From SFLA01 sp045595165 (GTDB lineage: Bacteria > Bacillota > Clostridia > Oscillospirales > CAG-382): DNA of 48,950 bases. Positions 1-7,332 of the stretch are shown here, piece by piece. Location: contig JAZNZY010000014.1 in NCBI GenBank assembly GCA_045595165.1, forward strand, positions 1-48,950. The letters are read 5' to 3'. The stretch's first letter is position 1. Every line of letters starts with the position of its first letter. The notes under the pieces are model-generated. The model made no database searches. It saw only the letters and a program-made list of their open reading frames with translations, and was not told where the DNA came from. The position numbers were made by a program, and so were the translations under genes.

Positions 1-2282
1 AGTGCTGCGATTACGTAGATACCGGTATCGCCCAGTTCATCTGCGTTTTCTACTGCAAGGCTGGAGCCTGCGCCTGCTGCTTCTGCAGCGGTGAGATCCC
101 AAGAGTAACCTACAAGGCCCTTGTTAGAGAGCTGGAAGTTGATAAGTCCTTCTGCTTCTGCCTTTACGGTGAATTCAAAGGTCATTACAAGCTGTTCGCC
201 CTTCTTGAGTACGTCTGCTTCAACGGTGGTTGCGGGTGCGCATTCGATTACGCCGTAGTCGCCTTCGGTCTTGAGAGTGAAGAGAGAATCTTCTTTCCAG
301 CTATCCTTACCGGTGGTGATGATCGCGCCGAGGTCTTCGGGAAGTACGATCTCTACGTCGGAAGCGTCATAGTAAAGGTTGAACATAACCTGAGAAAGGT
401 CGATGTCTTCAAGTATATCTACGGTTGCGGTTACAACAAGCTTTTCGCCTGCTACCCAACCCTCTGCGGTGTTAAGGGTTACGGTGAACGCGGGTGCTGC
501 GGGTGCGGTACCCATCATAGAGGTATCTGCTTCTTCCTTATCGGATACTACTACTTCGCCGAGAACGATATCTTCAACGTTAACAGTTGCATCGTTTTCA
601 GCTGCCCAAGTGTTCCAGGGGAAGTTGATGTGAGGCTTGTGGCCTTCGCCGCCGTTAATATCGGTAGGTCCGTAAGGAACTGCGGGATGGTAAAGGGTGC
701 CGCTGTTTTCGCCAACCTTGTGTGCGAGGTTGATGTAGTAATCGAAGGTGCCGTCTTCGGTGAACTCTGCCAGATCGATAGAGTATTCGATAACGGTCTT
801 GCCGCCTTCGGTCTTTGCTACTACGTTGAAGGTGGTATCTGCAATCTCTGCACCGGAGTTAGCGGTGGTAGAGGTGTTGTACTTAGCCAGAGTAGCTACT
901 GCGCCGTCTACAAAGTATACATCATAGAAAGAGGTGTATACGGTAGCTTCGTCGTTATCTCTGAACCAGAGACGAAGCATAGTTGCCTTATCGTTGAGGG
1001 GTTCGCCATCAAACTCTACTGCTACGTAAAGCTTGGTTTCGTCAGCACGCATCTGATACTTATAGGTGAATTCGGGGCATACTGCCTTGTCGAAATCGTA
1101 ATCGGACTGATGCTGCCATGTGCCGTTTTCGCCGGATACGTTGGTCCAGCCGTTCTTTGCCCAGCCGGTATCGGTAAGGTCGCCGTCTACGGTGATCTCT
1201 TCCTTAACTGCGGAAGAAGCGCCGGGAACGTATGCTGCATATTTTGCGGTGCAAACATATGCATCGTCATACCAGTTAAGATCTGCGGTGGTGGTGGGGA
1301 TAGTCTTGCCTTCGAGATCAAGTCCTTCGAATACGAACTTATCGCCAACCTTCCAGGTCTGAACGTCTGCGATCATATTGGAGCAGTGGGGAGAGGTAAA
1401 GTCGGTATCGCCCATGCCGAGAGAAGGATAATCGTTACCGGTGTTAAGTGCATATACGAAGCCGCCTTCGGGGATTGCCTGAGCAACGCCGGAACCGTCG
1501 GGAGTACCGTCGGAAATAGCAACTACTTCATAAACACCGTCAAGTCCTGCTACGGGAGCAAGAGCAACGTGGATCCACCAAACTGCGCCGTTGTAAGCTT
1601 CGGTCATAATAACGCCGGAGCCTTCAACAGTGTTGTCATTGAAGTGGGAGATGAACATGGGCTTCCATTCAAGAGCGGGAGCAGCAGCTTCGGTGCCGTA
1701 AACTTCAAGCTCATCGATGAAGAGCCAGGAGCCTTCGGTGCTGAGAGTCATAGCAACGCGAGCATACTTAGCGGTAGTGCCTGCGGGAGCTTCGATCTCG
1801 ATCCACTTTGCGCAGTTGGCATCTGCCTTAGTAACATCCTTAGAAGCTACAGAAGTCCAATTTTCGCCGTCATTGGAAACGAGAAGAGCTATTGCGGTGG
1901 GACAAACAACGCCGGACCAGCCGGGGCCTGCGTATACGTGAACACGCGCGGATTCAATGTTGTATGTTGCGCCAAGGTCAACAGTGGGGATAGCTACGCC
2001 GTCAACAGTGTTTACTGCGGGAGCGTTAGGCCAGTTGTAATAACCGAACCACTGACCGGAGGTCCACTTAATGCCTGCGTCTGTAAATTCATCGGGTTCA
2101 ACTACACCGTCGGTAAGATCAGTATCGATCCACATAGTGTTGCCTGCCAAATTCTCCTGGTTTGCTACTTCCTTACCTGCTGCAAGGTTTACTGCTTCGT
2201 CTGCGGATGCAGTGATAGCGAACGTTGCAAACAGAGAAAGTACCATACACATTGTGAGAACAAGTGATAATGTCTTTTTCAT
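1..2282 (-). CDS. Secreted multidomain glycan-binding-type protein, C-terminus beyond window edge
   Basis: Reading leftward from the ATG at 2282, the frame is open for about 760 codons to the window edge, so the gene is partial at its 3' end. AAGGAG precedes the ATG by 8 nt. Residues 1-27 form a signal peptide (MKK, hydrophobic core, cleavage near ASA-DEA). Residues about 60-195 resemble an F5/8 type C (discoidin, galactose-binding-like) module, with SNDGENWTSVA and a final FIDELEVYG. Residues 197-355 are a module I cannot name. Residues about 360-560 start EITVDGDLTDTGW, as in CBM9/DOMON-like sugar-binding domains. Residues about 590-755 resemble a cohesin-like beta-sandwich (VMFNLYYDASDVEI). 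No catalytic domain is visible. I infer an exported carbohydrate-binding surface protein; a dockerin, S-layer or sorting signal could lie beyond the edge. Domain names rest on pattern recognition only. Confidence 0.75.
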   Translation of the reverse strand, partial: MKKTLSLVLTMCMVLSLFATFAITASADEAVNLAAGKEVANQENLAGNTMWIDTDLTDGVVEPDEFTDAGIKWTSGQWFGYYNWPNAPAVNTVDGVAIPTVDLGATYNIESARVHVYAGPGWSGVVCPTAIALLVSNDGENWTSVASKDVTKADANCAKWIEIEAPAGTTAKYARVAMTLSTEGSWLFIDELEVYGTEAAAPALEWKPMFISHFNDNTVEGSGVIMTEAYNGAVWWIHVALAPVAGLDGVYEVVAISDGTPDGSGVAQAIPEGGFVYALNTGNDYPSLGMGDTDFTSPHCSNMIADVQTWKVGDKFVFEGLDLEGKTIPTTTADLNWYDDAYVCTAKYAAYVPGASSAVKEEITVDGDLTDTGWAKNGWTNVSGENGTWQHQSDYDFDKAVCPEFTYKYQMRADETKLYVAVEFDGEPLNDKATMLRLWFRDNDEATVYTSFYDVYFVDGAVATLAKYNTSTTANSGAEIADTTFNVVAKTEGGKTVIEYSIDLAEFTEDGTFDYYINLAHKVGENSGTLYHPAVPYGPTDINGGEGHKPHINFPWNTWAAENDATVNVEDIVLGEVVVSDKEEADTSMMGTAPAAPAFTVTLNTAEGWVAGEKLVVTATVDILEDIDLSQVMFNLYYDASDVEIVLPEDLGAIITTGKDSWKEDSLFTLKTEGDYGVIECAPATTVEADVLKKGEQLVMTFEFTVKAEAEGLINFQLSNKGLVGYSWDLTAAEAAGAGSSLAVENADELGDTGIYVIAA

Positions 2283-2323
2283 TTGTTTTTCTCCTTTTAT
2301 TTATTTTATAAAAGCAAAATTCA

Positions 2324-2350
2324 AACAATGGGGATATTTGTTCCATTGTT
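2324..2350 (-). promoter_or_regulatory. 5'-end hairpin of the secreted-protein mRNA
   Basis: AACAATGG (2324-2331) and CCATTGTT (2343-2350) are perfect inverted repeats, giving an 8-bp stem and 11-nt loop. With the -10 box at 2359-2364, the transcript should begin near 2352, which puts this stem at the extreme 5' end of the leader, about 40 nt before the start codon. Such 5' stems are known to stabilise mRNAs; that role is inferred here. Confidence 0.5.
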
Positions 2351-2358
2351 ACAAAAAC

Positions 2359-2387
2359 ATAATAACACAGGAGTTTTAATTTGTCAA
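2359..2387 (-). promoter_or_regulatory. Sigma-A-type promoter of the secreted-protein gene
   Basis: On the minus strand, TTGACA (2387-2382), a 17-bp spacer and TATTAT (2364-2359). The leader to the ATG at 2282 is about 70 nt. Confidence 0.8.
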
Positions 2388-2449
2388 CTTATTCGCAACA
2401 TTTTTGACACAAATTCATATTGTTTTTTTTAAAAGGTTTGCAAAAACGG

Positions 2450-2478
2450 TTGACAAAAGCGGCGGGTTGTGCTATATT
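2450..2478 (+). promoter_or_regulatory. Promoter of the tRNA-Ser genes
   Basis: TTGACA (2450-2455), 17-bp spacer, TATATT (2473-2478). The first tRNA begins 18 nt after the -10 box, as expected for a stable-RNA promoter. Confidence 0.85.
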
Positions 2479-2495
2479 CTTATTTGCACCTTTAC

Positions 2496-2584
2496 GGAGA
2501 GATGTCCGAGCGGTTTAAGGAGCTGGTCTTGAAAACCAGTGACCCGGCAACGGGCCGTGGGTTCGAATCCCACTCTCTCCGCCA
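2496..2584 (+). tRNA. tRNA-Ser (anticodon UGA)
   Basis: Acceptor stem GGAGAGA pairs with TCTCTCC, followed by G and an encoded CCA (2582-2584). The anticodon loop CTTGAAA sits between CTGGT and ACCAG, giving anticodon UGA. The long variable arm (GACCCGGCAACGGGCC region) marks a class II serine tRNA, and the T-arm contains GGTTCGAATCC. Confidence 0.97.
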
Positions 2585-2740
2585 AAGAATCACCCCGAAA
2601 GCATTATCGAACAGAATGAGGTTTCGATAACCGTAGGGACAGACGTCCTCGGCTGTCCGCATCGGAAGATTTTTGCGTAAAACGCAAAAATCAACCGTAA
2701 TTTCTCGTTCATCGTTCATCGTTACAATTTAATTTCCTAC
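2585..2740. repeat. Palindromic repeat mosaic between the two tRNA genes (C fragment, D, B)
   Basis: A partial C module (CACCCCGAAA, 2591-2600) is followed by a D module (CCGTAGGG then GGACAG...CTGTCC, 2631-2660) and a B module core (CGGAAG then GATTTTTGCGT-AAA-ACGCAAAAATC and CAACC, 2663-2696) with a right arm of TTCATCGTTCATCG units. The D core is the same as the one at 38304-38335. No coding potential is seen. Confidence 0.8.
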
Positions 2741-2830
2741 GGAGAAGTACTCAAGTGGTGAAGAGGCGCCCCTGCTAAGGGTGTAGGTCGGGTAACCGGC
2801 GCGAGGGTTCAAATCCCTCCTTCTCCGCCA
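2741..2830 (+). tRNA. tRNA-Ser (anticodon GCU)
   Basis: Acceptor GGAGAAG pairs with CTTCTCC (2820-2826), followed by G and encoded CCA. The anticodon loop CTGCTAA lies between CGCCC and GGGTG, giving GCU. A long variable arm (GTCGGGTAACCGGC) confirms the serine class. It shares the upstream promoter unless the 156-bp repeat gap hides another one. Confidence 0.97.
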
Positions 2831-2836
2831 AAGCAG

Positions 2837-2870
2837 AAAGCATCCCATTTATGGGGTGCTTTTTGCTTTT
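2837..2870 (+). terminator. Rho-independent terminator of the tRNA-Ser transcript
   Basis: AAAGCATCCC and GGGGTGCTTT pair around ATTTAT, followed by a T-rich run (TTTTGCTTTTT). Confidence 0.85.
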
Positions 2871-2871
2871 T

Positions 2872-2985
2872 GTGTGATGGGATTTGAACGGGTTGGTAGT
2901 GAATGACTTGCCAGTGGCAAGTCAGAGCCAACCCTGACCGAGGGGCGTCGAGCCACGAGAGCCAAGCCGTTGTTCCTACGCTGAA
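2872..2985. repeat. Nested palindrome 3' of the tRNA-Ser pair
   Basis: The outer stem GGGTTGG (2890-2896) / CCAACCC (2928-2934) encloses GACTTGCC-AGT-GGCAAGTC (2905-2923). The segment just before it, TGGGATTTGAACGGG, resembles the reverse complement of a tRNA T-arm, so this may be a decayed inverted tRNA fragment or a tRNA-associated repeat. No function can be assigned. Confidence 0.55.
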
Positions 2986-2991
2986 ATACAG

Positions 2992-3020
2992 TTGATTTTA
3001 AACCAAAAGCATGATATAAT
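2992..3020 (+). promoter_or_regulatory. Promoter of the 150-residue membrane protein gene
   Basis: TTGATT (2992-2997), 17-bp spacer, TATAAT (3015-3020), about 25 bp before the start codon region. Confidence 0.8.
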
Positions 3021-3044
3021 ATATCCACCAAAGGAGGAACATCT

Positions 3045-3497
3045 ATGAACGAATTCGCAACCGTGGTAATAACACTTATTACTCTTCTTACGGCGTTTAC
3101 TCTGTTGGCGGCGGGAGTTTTAATATTTTTAATAAAAACAAACGCTTTGCGGGAAAAGCATCTTTCAAAGCTTGCTGTGGCTTTTACGTCGATCCACGGG
3201 GCGTACAACCTGCTTGTGCTTCTGGCGATAGCAACGTTTTTTATCGGTGCCGGCCTTGCCAACGATCCCGGCGCGGTGATGGCTTTATACGCCCTGTTGG
3301 CGATCGTCGTGCTGGGCATACCCTCTGCGGGAATAGGCACACCCACGGGAGCACTTAACGTGGTGATATCCGCATCCTGCATAAAAAGACCCGAAACGCG
3401 GAAAAAGGGAATAATTTGCACGGTGATATCCGCTTTATCCTTTTTGGCTTCCTTCGGATGTCTGGGACTTGCCTGCTATATTCTTTTGACTTTCTGA
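3045..3497 (+). CDS. Four-helix membrane protein, single-module member of a local family
   Basis: The start follows AAAGGAGG. The 150-residue product has about four hydrophobic helices (residues 5-30, 49-70, 78-103 and 123-149). A charged segment ALREKHLSK follows helix 1 and a basic loop SCIKRPETRKKG precedes helix 4. I do not recognise a named family. The gene at 4165-5130 carries two copies of the same module: compare REKHLSKLAVAFTSIHGAYN here with REKELSKPAAALTAVNGAYN there. It has its own promoter and no co-directional partner within operon distance. Membrane location follows from the sequence; the function is unknown. Confidence 0.85.
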   Translation: MNEFATVVITLITLLTAFTLLAAGVLIFLIKTNALREKHLSKLAVAFTSIHGAYNLLVLLAIATFFIGAGLANDPGAVMALYALLAIVVLGIPSAGIGTPTGALNVVISASCIKRPETRKKGIICTVISALSFLASFGCLGLACYILLTF

Positions 3498-3560
3498 ACA
3501 TAACAAGGCGAAAACTGTGATTTTTTTAAGGGGAAAACAGCCGATTTATTTAAAAAACTG

Positions 3561-3589
3561 TTGACAGAGTGTGAAAAAAGTATTAAAAT
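3561..3589 (+). promoter_or_regulatory. Promoter of the 72-residue membrane protein gene
   Basis: TTGACA (3561-3566), 17-bp spacer, TAAAAT (3584-3589). Confidence 0.8.
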
Positions 3590-3621
3590 AAGTTATCAAA
3601 ACTTAAAAAAGGAGTTATATT

Positions 3622-3840
3622 ATGAACGCAAAACGTTTCTTACTTATCCTTTTCCTCGGTTGGATCGGTTCCATCATCATCAATCACTCCGGTCTTAAGC
3701 CCGAAGGATACACCAGCAGAACCGGCGCATATTTCTGGCTCTCCGGTCTTACGCTCGGTATTTATCCCCTCGTAGCACTTATCAACCAGTTTAAGTTCGA
3801 TCCCGCAAAGGAAAAGAACATCGGTTACAAGAAAGACTAA
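3622..3840 (+). CDS. Small two-helix membrane protein
   Basis: The 72-residue product follows an AAAGGAG site and has its own promoter and downstream terminator, so it is a complete single-gene unit. It has an N-terminal helix (residues 5-22, FLLILFLGWIGSIII) and a second one (38-55) ending in a charged tail, NQFKFDPAKEKNIGYKKD. The pattern of two helices joined by a short loop recalls TM2-like miniproteins, but the typical TM2 motif is not clear. Codon choice looks more biased than in its neighbours (repeated CTT, ATC, GGT), which suggests good expression. Function unknown. Confidence 0.75.
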   Translation: MNAKRFLLILFLGWIGSIIINHSGLKPEGYTSRTGAYFWLSGLTLGIYPLVALINQFKFDPAKEKNIGYKKD

Positions 3841-3868
3841 GACCCCCACAAAAGGTTTTTTGGGCAGC

Positions 3869-3923
3869 ACCGCAAGCAAACGAAATCAAAGCGCGAAAAA
3901 CGCTTTTGCGGGGACCCCGAAAA
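3869..3923. repeat. C-type palindromic module
   Basis: CACCGCAA (3869-3876) and TTGCGGGG (about 3906-3913) frame a shorter hairpin GCG...CGC, and the module ends GGGGACCCCGA like the other C copies. Confidence 0.6.
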
Positions 3924-3939
3924 AACAAATACAGACCTT

Positions 3940-3965
3940 AAAAGCACCCTGCGGGGTGCTTTTTT
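3940..3965 (+). terminator. Terminator downstream of the 72-residue gene
   Basis: AAAGCACC / GGGTGCTTT stem around CTGCGG followed by T6. The same terminator sequence recurs at 9062-9088, also directly before a hairpin array. Confidence 0.9.
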
Positions 3966-3970
3966 AATGG

Positions 3971-4085
3971 GGAACAGGAAACTATGCATCCTGCGGATGC
4001 GTGATATGTGCCTGCGGCACGTGATATGCCGTGTTTACAACACGGCGTTTCGGTAAGTTTTTTGCCCTGCAAAAAACAATTTTGG
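3971..4085 (+). repeat. Hairpin array A1 (three palindromes joined by GTGATAT)
   Basis: The leader GGAACAGGAAACTATG is followed by GCATCC-TGC-GGATGC, linker GTGATAT, GTGCC-TGC-GGCAC, linker GTGATAT and GCCGTGTT-TAC-AACACGGC. Then come GTTTCGGTAAG and a T-stem hairpin GTTTTTTGC-CCT-GCAAAAAAC. All stems are perfect. The same architecture occurs at 9093-9226 and, inverted, at 48742-48880. No coding potential. Confidence 0.9.
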
Positions 4086-4115
4086 TTTTTAACGGCTGTC
4101 TGCAGAACAGTTGCG

Positions 4116-4144
4116 TTGACATATTGCTTGTGTTGTGTTATAAT
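4116..4144 (+). promoter_or_regulatory. Consensus sigma-A promoter of the double-module membrane protein
   Basis: TTGACA (4116-4121), 17-bp spacer, TATAAT (4139-4144): a perfect consensus in both boxes. Confidence 0.9.
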
Positions 4145-4164
4145 AACGGCAAAGGAGGTGCAAG

Positions 4165-5130
4165 ATGAATTCTTTAATTGAGTTTATTGTGTTGTTTTGC
4201 GTTGTTTCTGCGGCGGCGGGAGCGTGTGTGTTTTTGCTGGCAAAAGCAAAAATGTTCCGCGAAAAGGAGCTTTCAAAGCCTGCTGCGGCATTAACGGCAG
4301 TCAACGGAGCATACAACCTTATGGTGCTTTTAACGGCTGCGGCGGCTTATATAGTAAATAATTCCACAGAGCGTTTCGAGGCGGGGACAGCGTTTACCGT
4401 TATACTGATAACATCGGTTGTATTCCTGATGTTGGGATTATTAACCATAGTAATAGGCGCTCCTGTGGGAATTTTTACCGTTGCGCTTGCCGTTTCTTGC
4501 ATTAAAAACCAAAAAACGAGAAAAACGGGCATAATATGTACGGTCGTTTCCGTTTTGTCCTCTTCCGTTTCCTGCACGTGTTTGACGCTTGCGTTGGGGA
4601 TTCTTTTTGCACATTTGTTCCAAGGATCAATGCTTTTGGACGGTTTCTTTCGGACTTATACGCTGTTGACGGTTGTTTGTTTTGCCACAGGCGCAGTTTT
4701 ATTCGCAGCAGCCATTGCAGCCATAGTAATTTTGGGCAAGAAAAAATTACTTAAAAGCGAAAGGATGGTACGCCCCTCCGGTATTGTCACCGCCTTGCAC
4801 GGAGGATCTTTCCTTGTGCTTTTGTTGATGGCGGCATTCGTAATTTACGTTTATATGACAGAAGGCCCCGTCGACATATGGAGCGGCACCGATTCCAACT
4901 TGCAGGTAGCCGCTTTGTGTGTGCACCTGGCAACGCTGTTGCTTATGGTGCCTTTTGCGTATATCGGCTTGCCCGTGGGTGTTTTCAACACAGTCGTATC
5001 CGCTTTATCGTCAAACAAGGGAAAAAGCTTGGCTATGGGAATATTCCGCACCGCCGTTTCCGCAATACTTCTTTTGATTTCCTGCGTATTCTCGTTTATC
5101 TCCATAGGGCTTTTTTCCAACTTAACGTAA
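4165..5130 (+). CDS. Eight-helix membrane protein made of two copies of the 4-helix module
   Basis: The start follows AAAGGAGGTG. The 321-residue product reads as an internal duplication. Module 1 (about 1-155) has REKELSKPAAALTAVNGAYN and IGAPVGIFTVALAVSCIK. Module 2 (about 165-321) has SERMVRPSGIVTALHGG and IGLPVGVFNTVVSALSSNKG. Each half has about four hydrophobic helices. Module 1 is clearly closer to the single-module gene at 3045-3497 than to module 2, so the two-module form probably arose by fusion or duplication and then diverged. It is transcribed alone from a consensus promoter and ends at its own terminator. I do not know a named family; transport or envelope roles would be guesses. 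Confidence 0.85.
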   Translation: MNSLIEFIVLFCVVSAAAGACVFLLAKAKMFREKELSKPAAALTAVNGAYNLMVLLTAAAAYIVNNSTERFEAGTAFTVILITSVVFLMLGLLTIVIGAPVGIFTVALAVSCIKNQKTRKTGIICTVVSVLSSSVSCTCLTLALGILFAHLFQGSMLLDGFFRTYTLLTVVCFATGAVLFAAAIAAIVILGKKKLLKSERMVRPSGIVTALHGGSFLVLLLMAAFVIYVYMTEGPVDIWSGTDSNLQVAALCVHLATLLLMVPFAYIGLPVGVFNTVVSALSSNKGKSLAMGIFRTAVSAILLLISCVFSFISIGLFSNLT

Positions 5131-5137
5131 ATTTATT

Positions 5138-5165
5138 AAGCCGTCTTATAAACTGACGGCTTTTC
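5138..5165 (+). terminator. Terminator of the double-module membrane protein gene
   Basis: AAGCCGTC / GACGGCTT stem with loop TTATAAACT, followed by TTTTC. Confidence 0.85.
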
Positions 5166-5197
5166 TTTCGCCCGCAATATATTGATTAATCAACATC

Positions 5198-5226
5198 TTG
5201 ACATAGGCATAGTTTTTGTATATAAT
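5198..5226 (+). promoter_or_regulatory. Consensus promoter of the OYE/aconitase-X operon
   Basis: TTGACA (5198-5203), 17-bp spacer, TATAAT (5221-5226), 35 bp before the start codon. No operator-like palindrome is obvious. Confidence 0.9.
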
Positions 5227-5260
5227 TTATATGTAAAAAATTTAAAAGGAGCGATCAGAT

Positions 5261-7315
5261 ATGGATGCCGGTTACAAGGCGTTATTCACCCCCTGGAAGG
5301 TACGGGACGTGGAAATTAAAAACAGAATAGTTATGTGCCCTATGGGCGGCACTTCCCTGTTCGGTTGGTTTGAATTGGGCGGATGCCATTTTGACAAAGA
5401 AGCGGCAAAGCTATTTTTGGAAAGAGCCAACAACAACGTGGGACTTATTATTCCCGGAATTGCACCCCTGCGTGACACCTTCTGGGGAAAATGGCTGTGG
5501 CAAAACCCCAAGATGTTTAAAGACCTTAAGGTTTTTATGGACGAAATCCACAAGACCGATACCAAGCTGTTCGTACAGCTTACCGCGGGAATGGGACGCT
5601 CCTGGGCAATAACAGAGCTGGTTGCTCCCCTGCACAAAAATAAGTTTACCCGCGCACTTATAAAGCCTATTATTGATACCAACCACGAGCTGGCATCTCC
5701 TTCTCCCCAGCCCTCCCGCTGGGCGCACGATATCGAGTGCCCCGAAATGACGGTGGAGCAGATACACGAGATTATCGAAGCCTTTGCAAAGACGGCAAAG
5801 CTGTGCAAGGACGCAGGCGTTGACGGCGTTGAGGTACACGCCGTACACGAGGGATATCTCCTTGACCAGTTTGCCATAGAATTTTTCAACAAGCGTACCG
5901 ATGATTACGGCGGATCCTTTGAAAACCGCTACCGCTTTGCCGCAGAGGTGGTAAAAGCCATAAAAGAGGCTTGCGGTGAGGACTTCCCCGTTTCCCTGCG
6001 CTATTCCGTAGAATCCAAGATGAAGGGATTTTGCTACGGCGCAATGCCCGGCGAGGAATATACCGAGGTGGGCAGAGATATGGCGGAAAGCGAAAGAGCC
6101 GCAAAATATCTGCAGGACGCAGGCTACGATATGCTTAACGCGGACAACGGCACCTACGATAGCTGGTATTGGGCGCATCCCCCTATGTATATGCCCGAAA
6201 ACTGCAACCTTGATGACGTTGCCCACATAAAGAAGTTTGTGGATATCCCCGTGGTATGCGCAGGCAGAATGGATCCCGAAACCGGTGCGCAGGCTGTTGC
6301 GGAAGGCAAAATAGACGCTATGGGAGTGGCAAGGCAGTTCCTTACCGACCCCGAATGGGTAACCAAGCTGATTGAGGACAGAAAAGAAGAGATTAAGCCT
6401 TGTATATGCTGCCACGCCGGCTGCTTTAACTTCTCCTCCTCCAAGGGACACGCAAACACCCAGGATCTTACCGACACTATGGGACTTGCCCGCTGTGCAC
6501 TCAACCCCGAAACTATGCAGAGCAAGAAATACTATATCGCCCCCGCCAAAAAGCAAAAGAATATTGCAATCATCGGCGGCGGTATCGGCGGTATGGAGGC
6601 GGCTATACTTTGCGCAAAGCGAGGCCACAAGGTAACTCTGTACGAAAAGTCCGATAAGCTGGGCGGTGTATTTATTGCCGCCGCATCGCCTTCCTTTAAG
6701 GAAAAGGACAGAGCGCTTATCGAATGGTACAGACGTGAAATTACCGTTCACCCCATCGAGGTTAAGCTGAACACCGAGATAACCGACGTAAAGGCGCTTA
6801 AAGCCGACGAAATTATCGTGGCAACCGGCGCAAAGGCAAAGCGAATTCCCATTCCCGGTATCGAAAACGCCGTTGAAGCGGTGGATTATCTGCTGGGCGA
6901 AAAGACGGTTGGAGAAAAGGTAGTGGTTATCGGCGGCGGTCTGACGGGATGCGAGATCGCATACGATCTGTTCCTGCAGGGTAAGAAGCCCAGCATCGTT
7001 GAAATGCAGGACGATCTTATCACCACCCCCGGCATCTGTCTTGCAAACACCAGCTATCTCCGCGATTGCTTCAAGACCAACAACGTGCCCGTACATCTTG
7101 AAACGGGCGTTGTAAAGATAAACGAAAACAGCGTGACCGTAAAACACGCAGACGGCACTACCGAGGATATAGAGGCGGACAGCGTAATACTTTCCGTAGG
7201 CTACAACCCCTCCCCCGTAGCTACCAAGGGCGTACACGTGATCGGCGACGCATGCAAGGTAGGAAACCTGCGCACCGTTATATGGCAGGCGTGGGATATA
7301 GCTATGAAACTGTAA
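5261..7315 (+). CDS. Old-yellow-enzyme family NADH:flavin oxidoreductase with 4Fe-4S and FAD domains (FadH/BaiCD-like)
   Basis: The 684-residue protein has the three-part layout of 2,4-dienoyl-CoA reductase, BaiCD/BaiH and trimethylamine dehydrogenase. An FMN TIM barrel spans about 1-370, with DGVEVHAVHEGYLLDQF near residue 190 and KRTDDYGGSFENRYRF after it. A 4Fe-4S site follows, with cysteines 381, 384, 388 and 412. Then come an FAD domain (GGGIGG near 439) and a second dinucleotide fold (VVIGGGLTGCE near 555). The gap before the last cysteine (23 residues) is longer than the usual 11-12, so there is a small insertion. Family members reduce activated C=C bonds or demethylate amines using NAD(P)H. 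It is 17 bp upstream of an aconitase-X dehydratase pair, which suggests that it reduces the unsaturated product of that dehydratase. The substrate is unknown. Confidence 0.9.
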   Translation: MDAGYKALFTPWKVRDVEIKNRIVMCPMGGTSLFGWFELGGCHFDKEAAKLFLERANNNVGLIIPGIAPLRDTFWGKWLWQNPKMFKDLKVFMDEIHKTDTKLFVQLTAGMGRSWAITELVAPLHKNKFTRALIKPIIDTNHELASPSPQPSRWAHDIECPEMTVEQIHEIIEAFAKTAKLCKDAGVDGVEVHAVHEGYLLDQFAIEFFNKRTDDYGGSFENRYRFAAEVVKAIKEACGEDFPVSLRYSVESKMKGFCYGAMPGEEYTEVGRDMAESERAAKYLQDAGYDMLNADNGTYDSWYWAHPPMYMPENCNLDDVAHIKKFVDIPVVCAGRMDPETGAQAVAEGKIDAMGVARQFLTDPEWVTKLIEDRKEEIKPCICCHAGCFNFSSSKGHANTQDLTDTMGLARCALNPETMQSKKYYIAPAKKQKNIAIIGGGIGGMEAAILCAKRGHKVTLYEKSDKLGGVFIAAASPSFKEKDRALIEWYRREITVHPIEVKLNTEITDVKALKADEIIVATGAKAKRIPIPGIENAVEAVDYLLGEKTVGEKVVVIGGGLTGCEIAYDLFLQGKKPSIVEMQDDLITTPGICLANTSYLRDCFKTNNVPVHLETGVVKINENSVTVKHADGTTEDIEADSVILSVGYNPSPVATKGVHVIGDACKVGNLRTVIWQAWDIAMKL

Positions 7316-7332
7316 GGAGTGTATAATATAAT

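Noticed and set aside
630..2267. 545-codon open frame on the plus strand opposite the secreted-protein gene
   Set aside because: It is the antisense shadow of a gene with signal peptide, ribosome site and recognisable domains; its product has no recognisable motif and an improbable composition rich in Cys, Gly and Tyr.
3986..4046. Possible CRISPR array from the regularly spaced GTGATAT units
   Set aside because: The constant unit is only 7 nt, the intervening units are short perfect palindromes rather than unique spacers, at most four units occur, and no cas gene is present.
5411..7237. 608-codon minus-strand open frame opposite the OYE gene
   Set aside because: Shadow of a clearly conserved gene; translation shows no family motif, no matching ribosome site.
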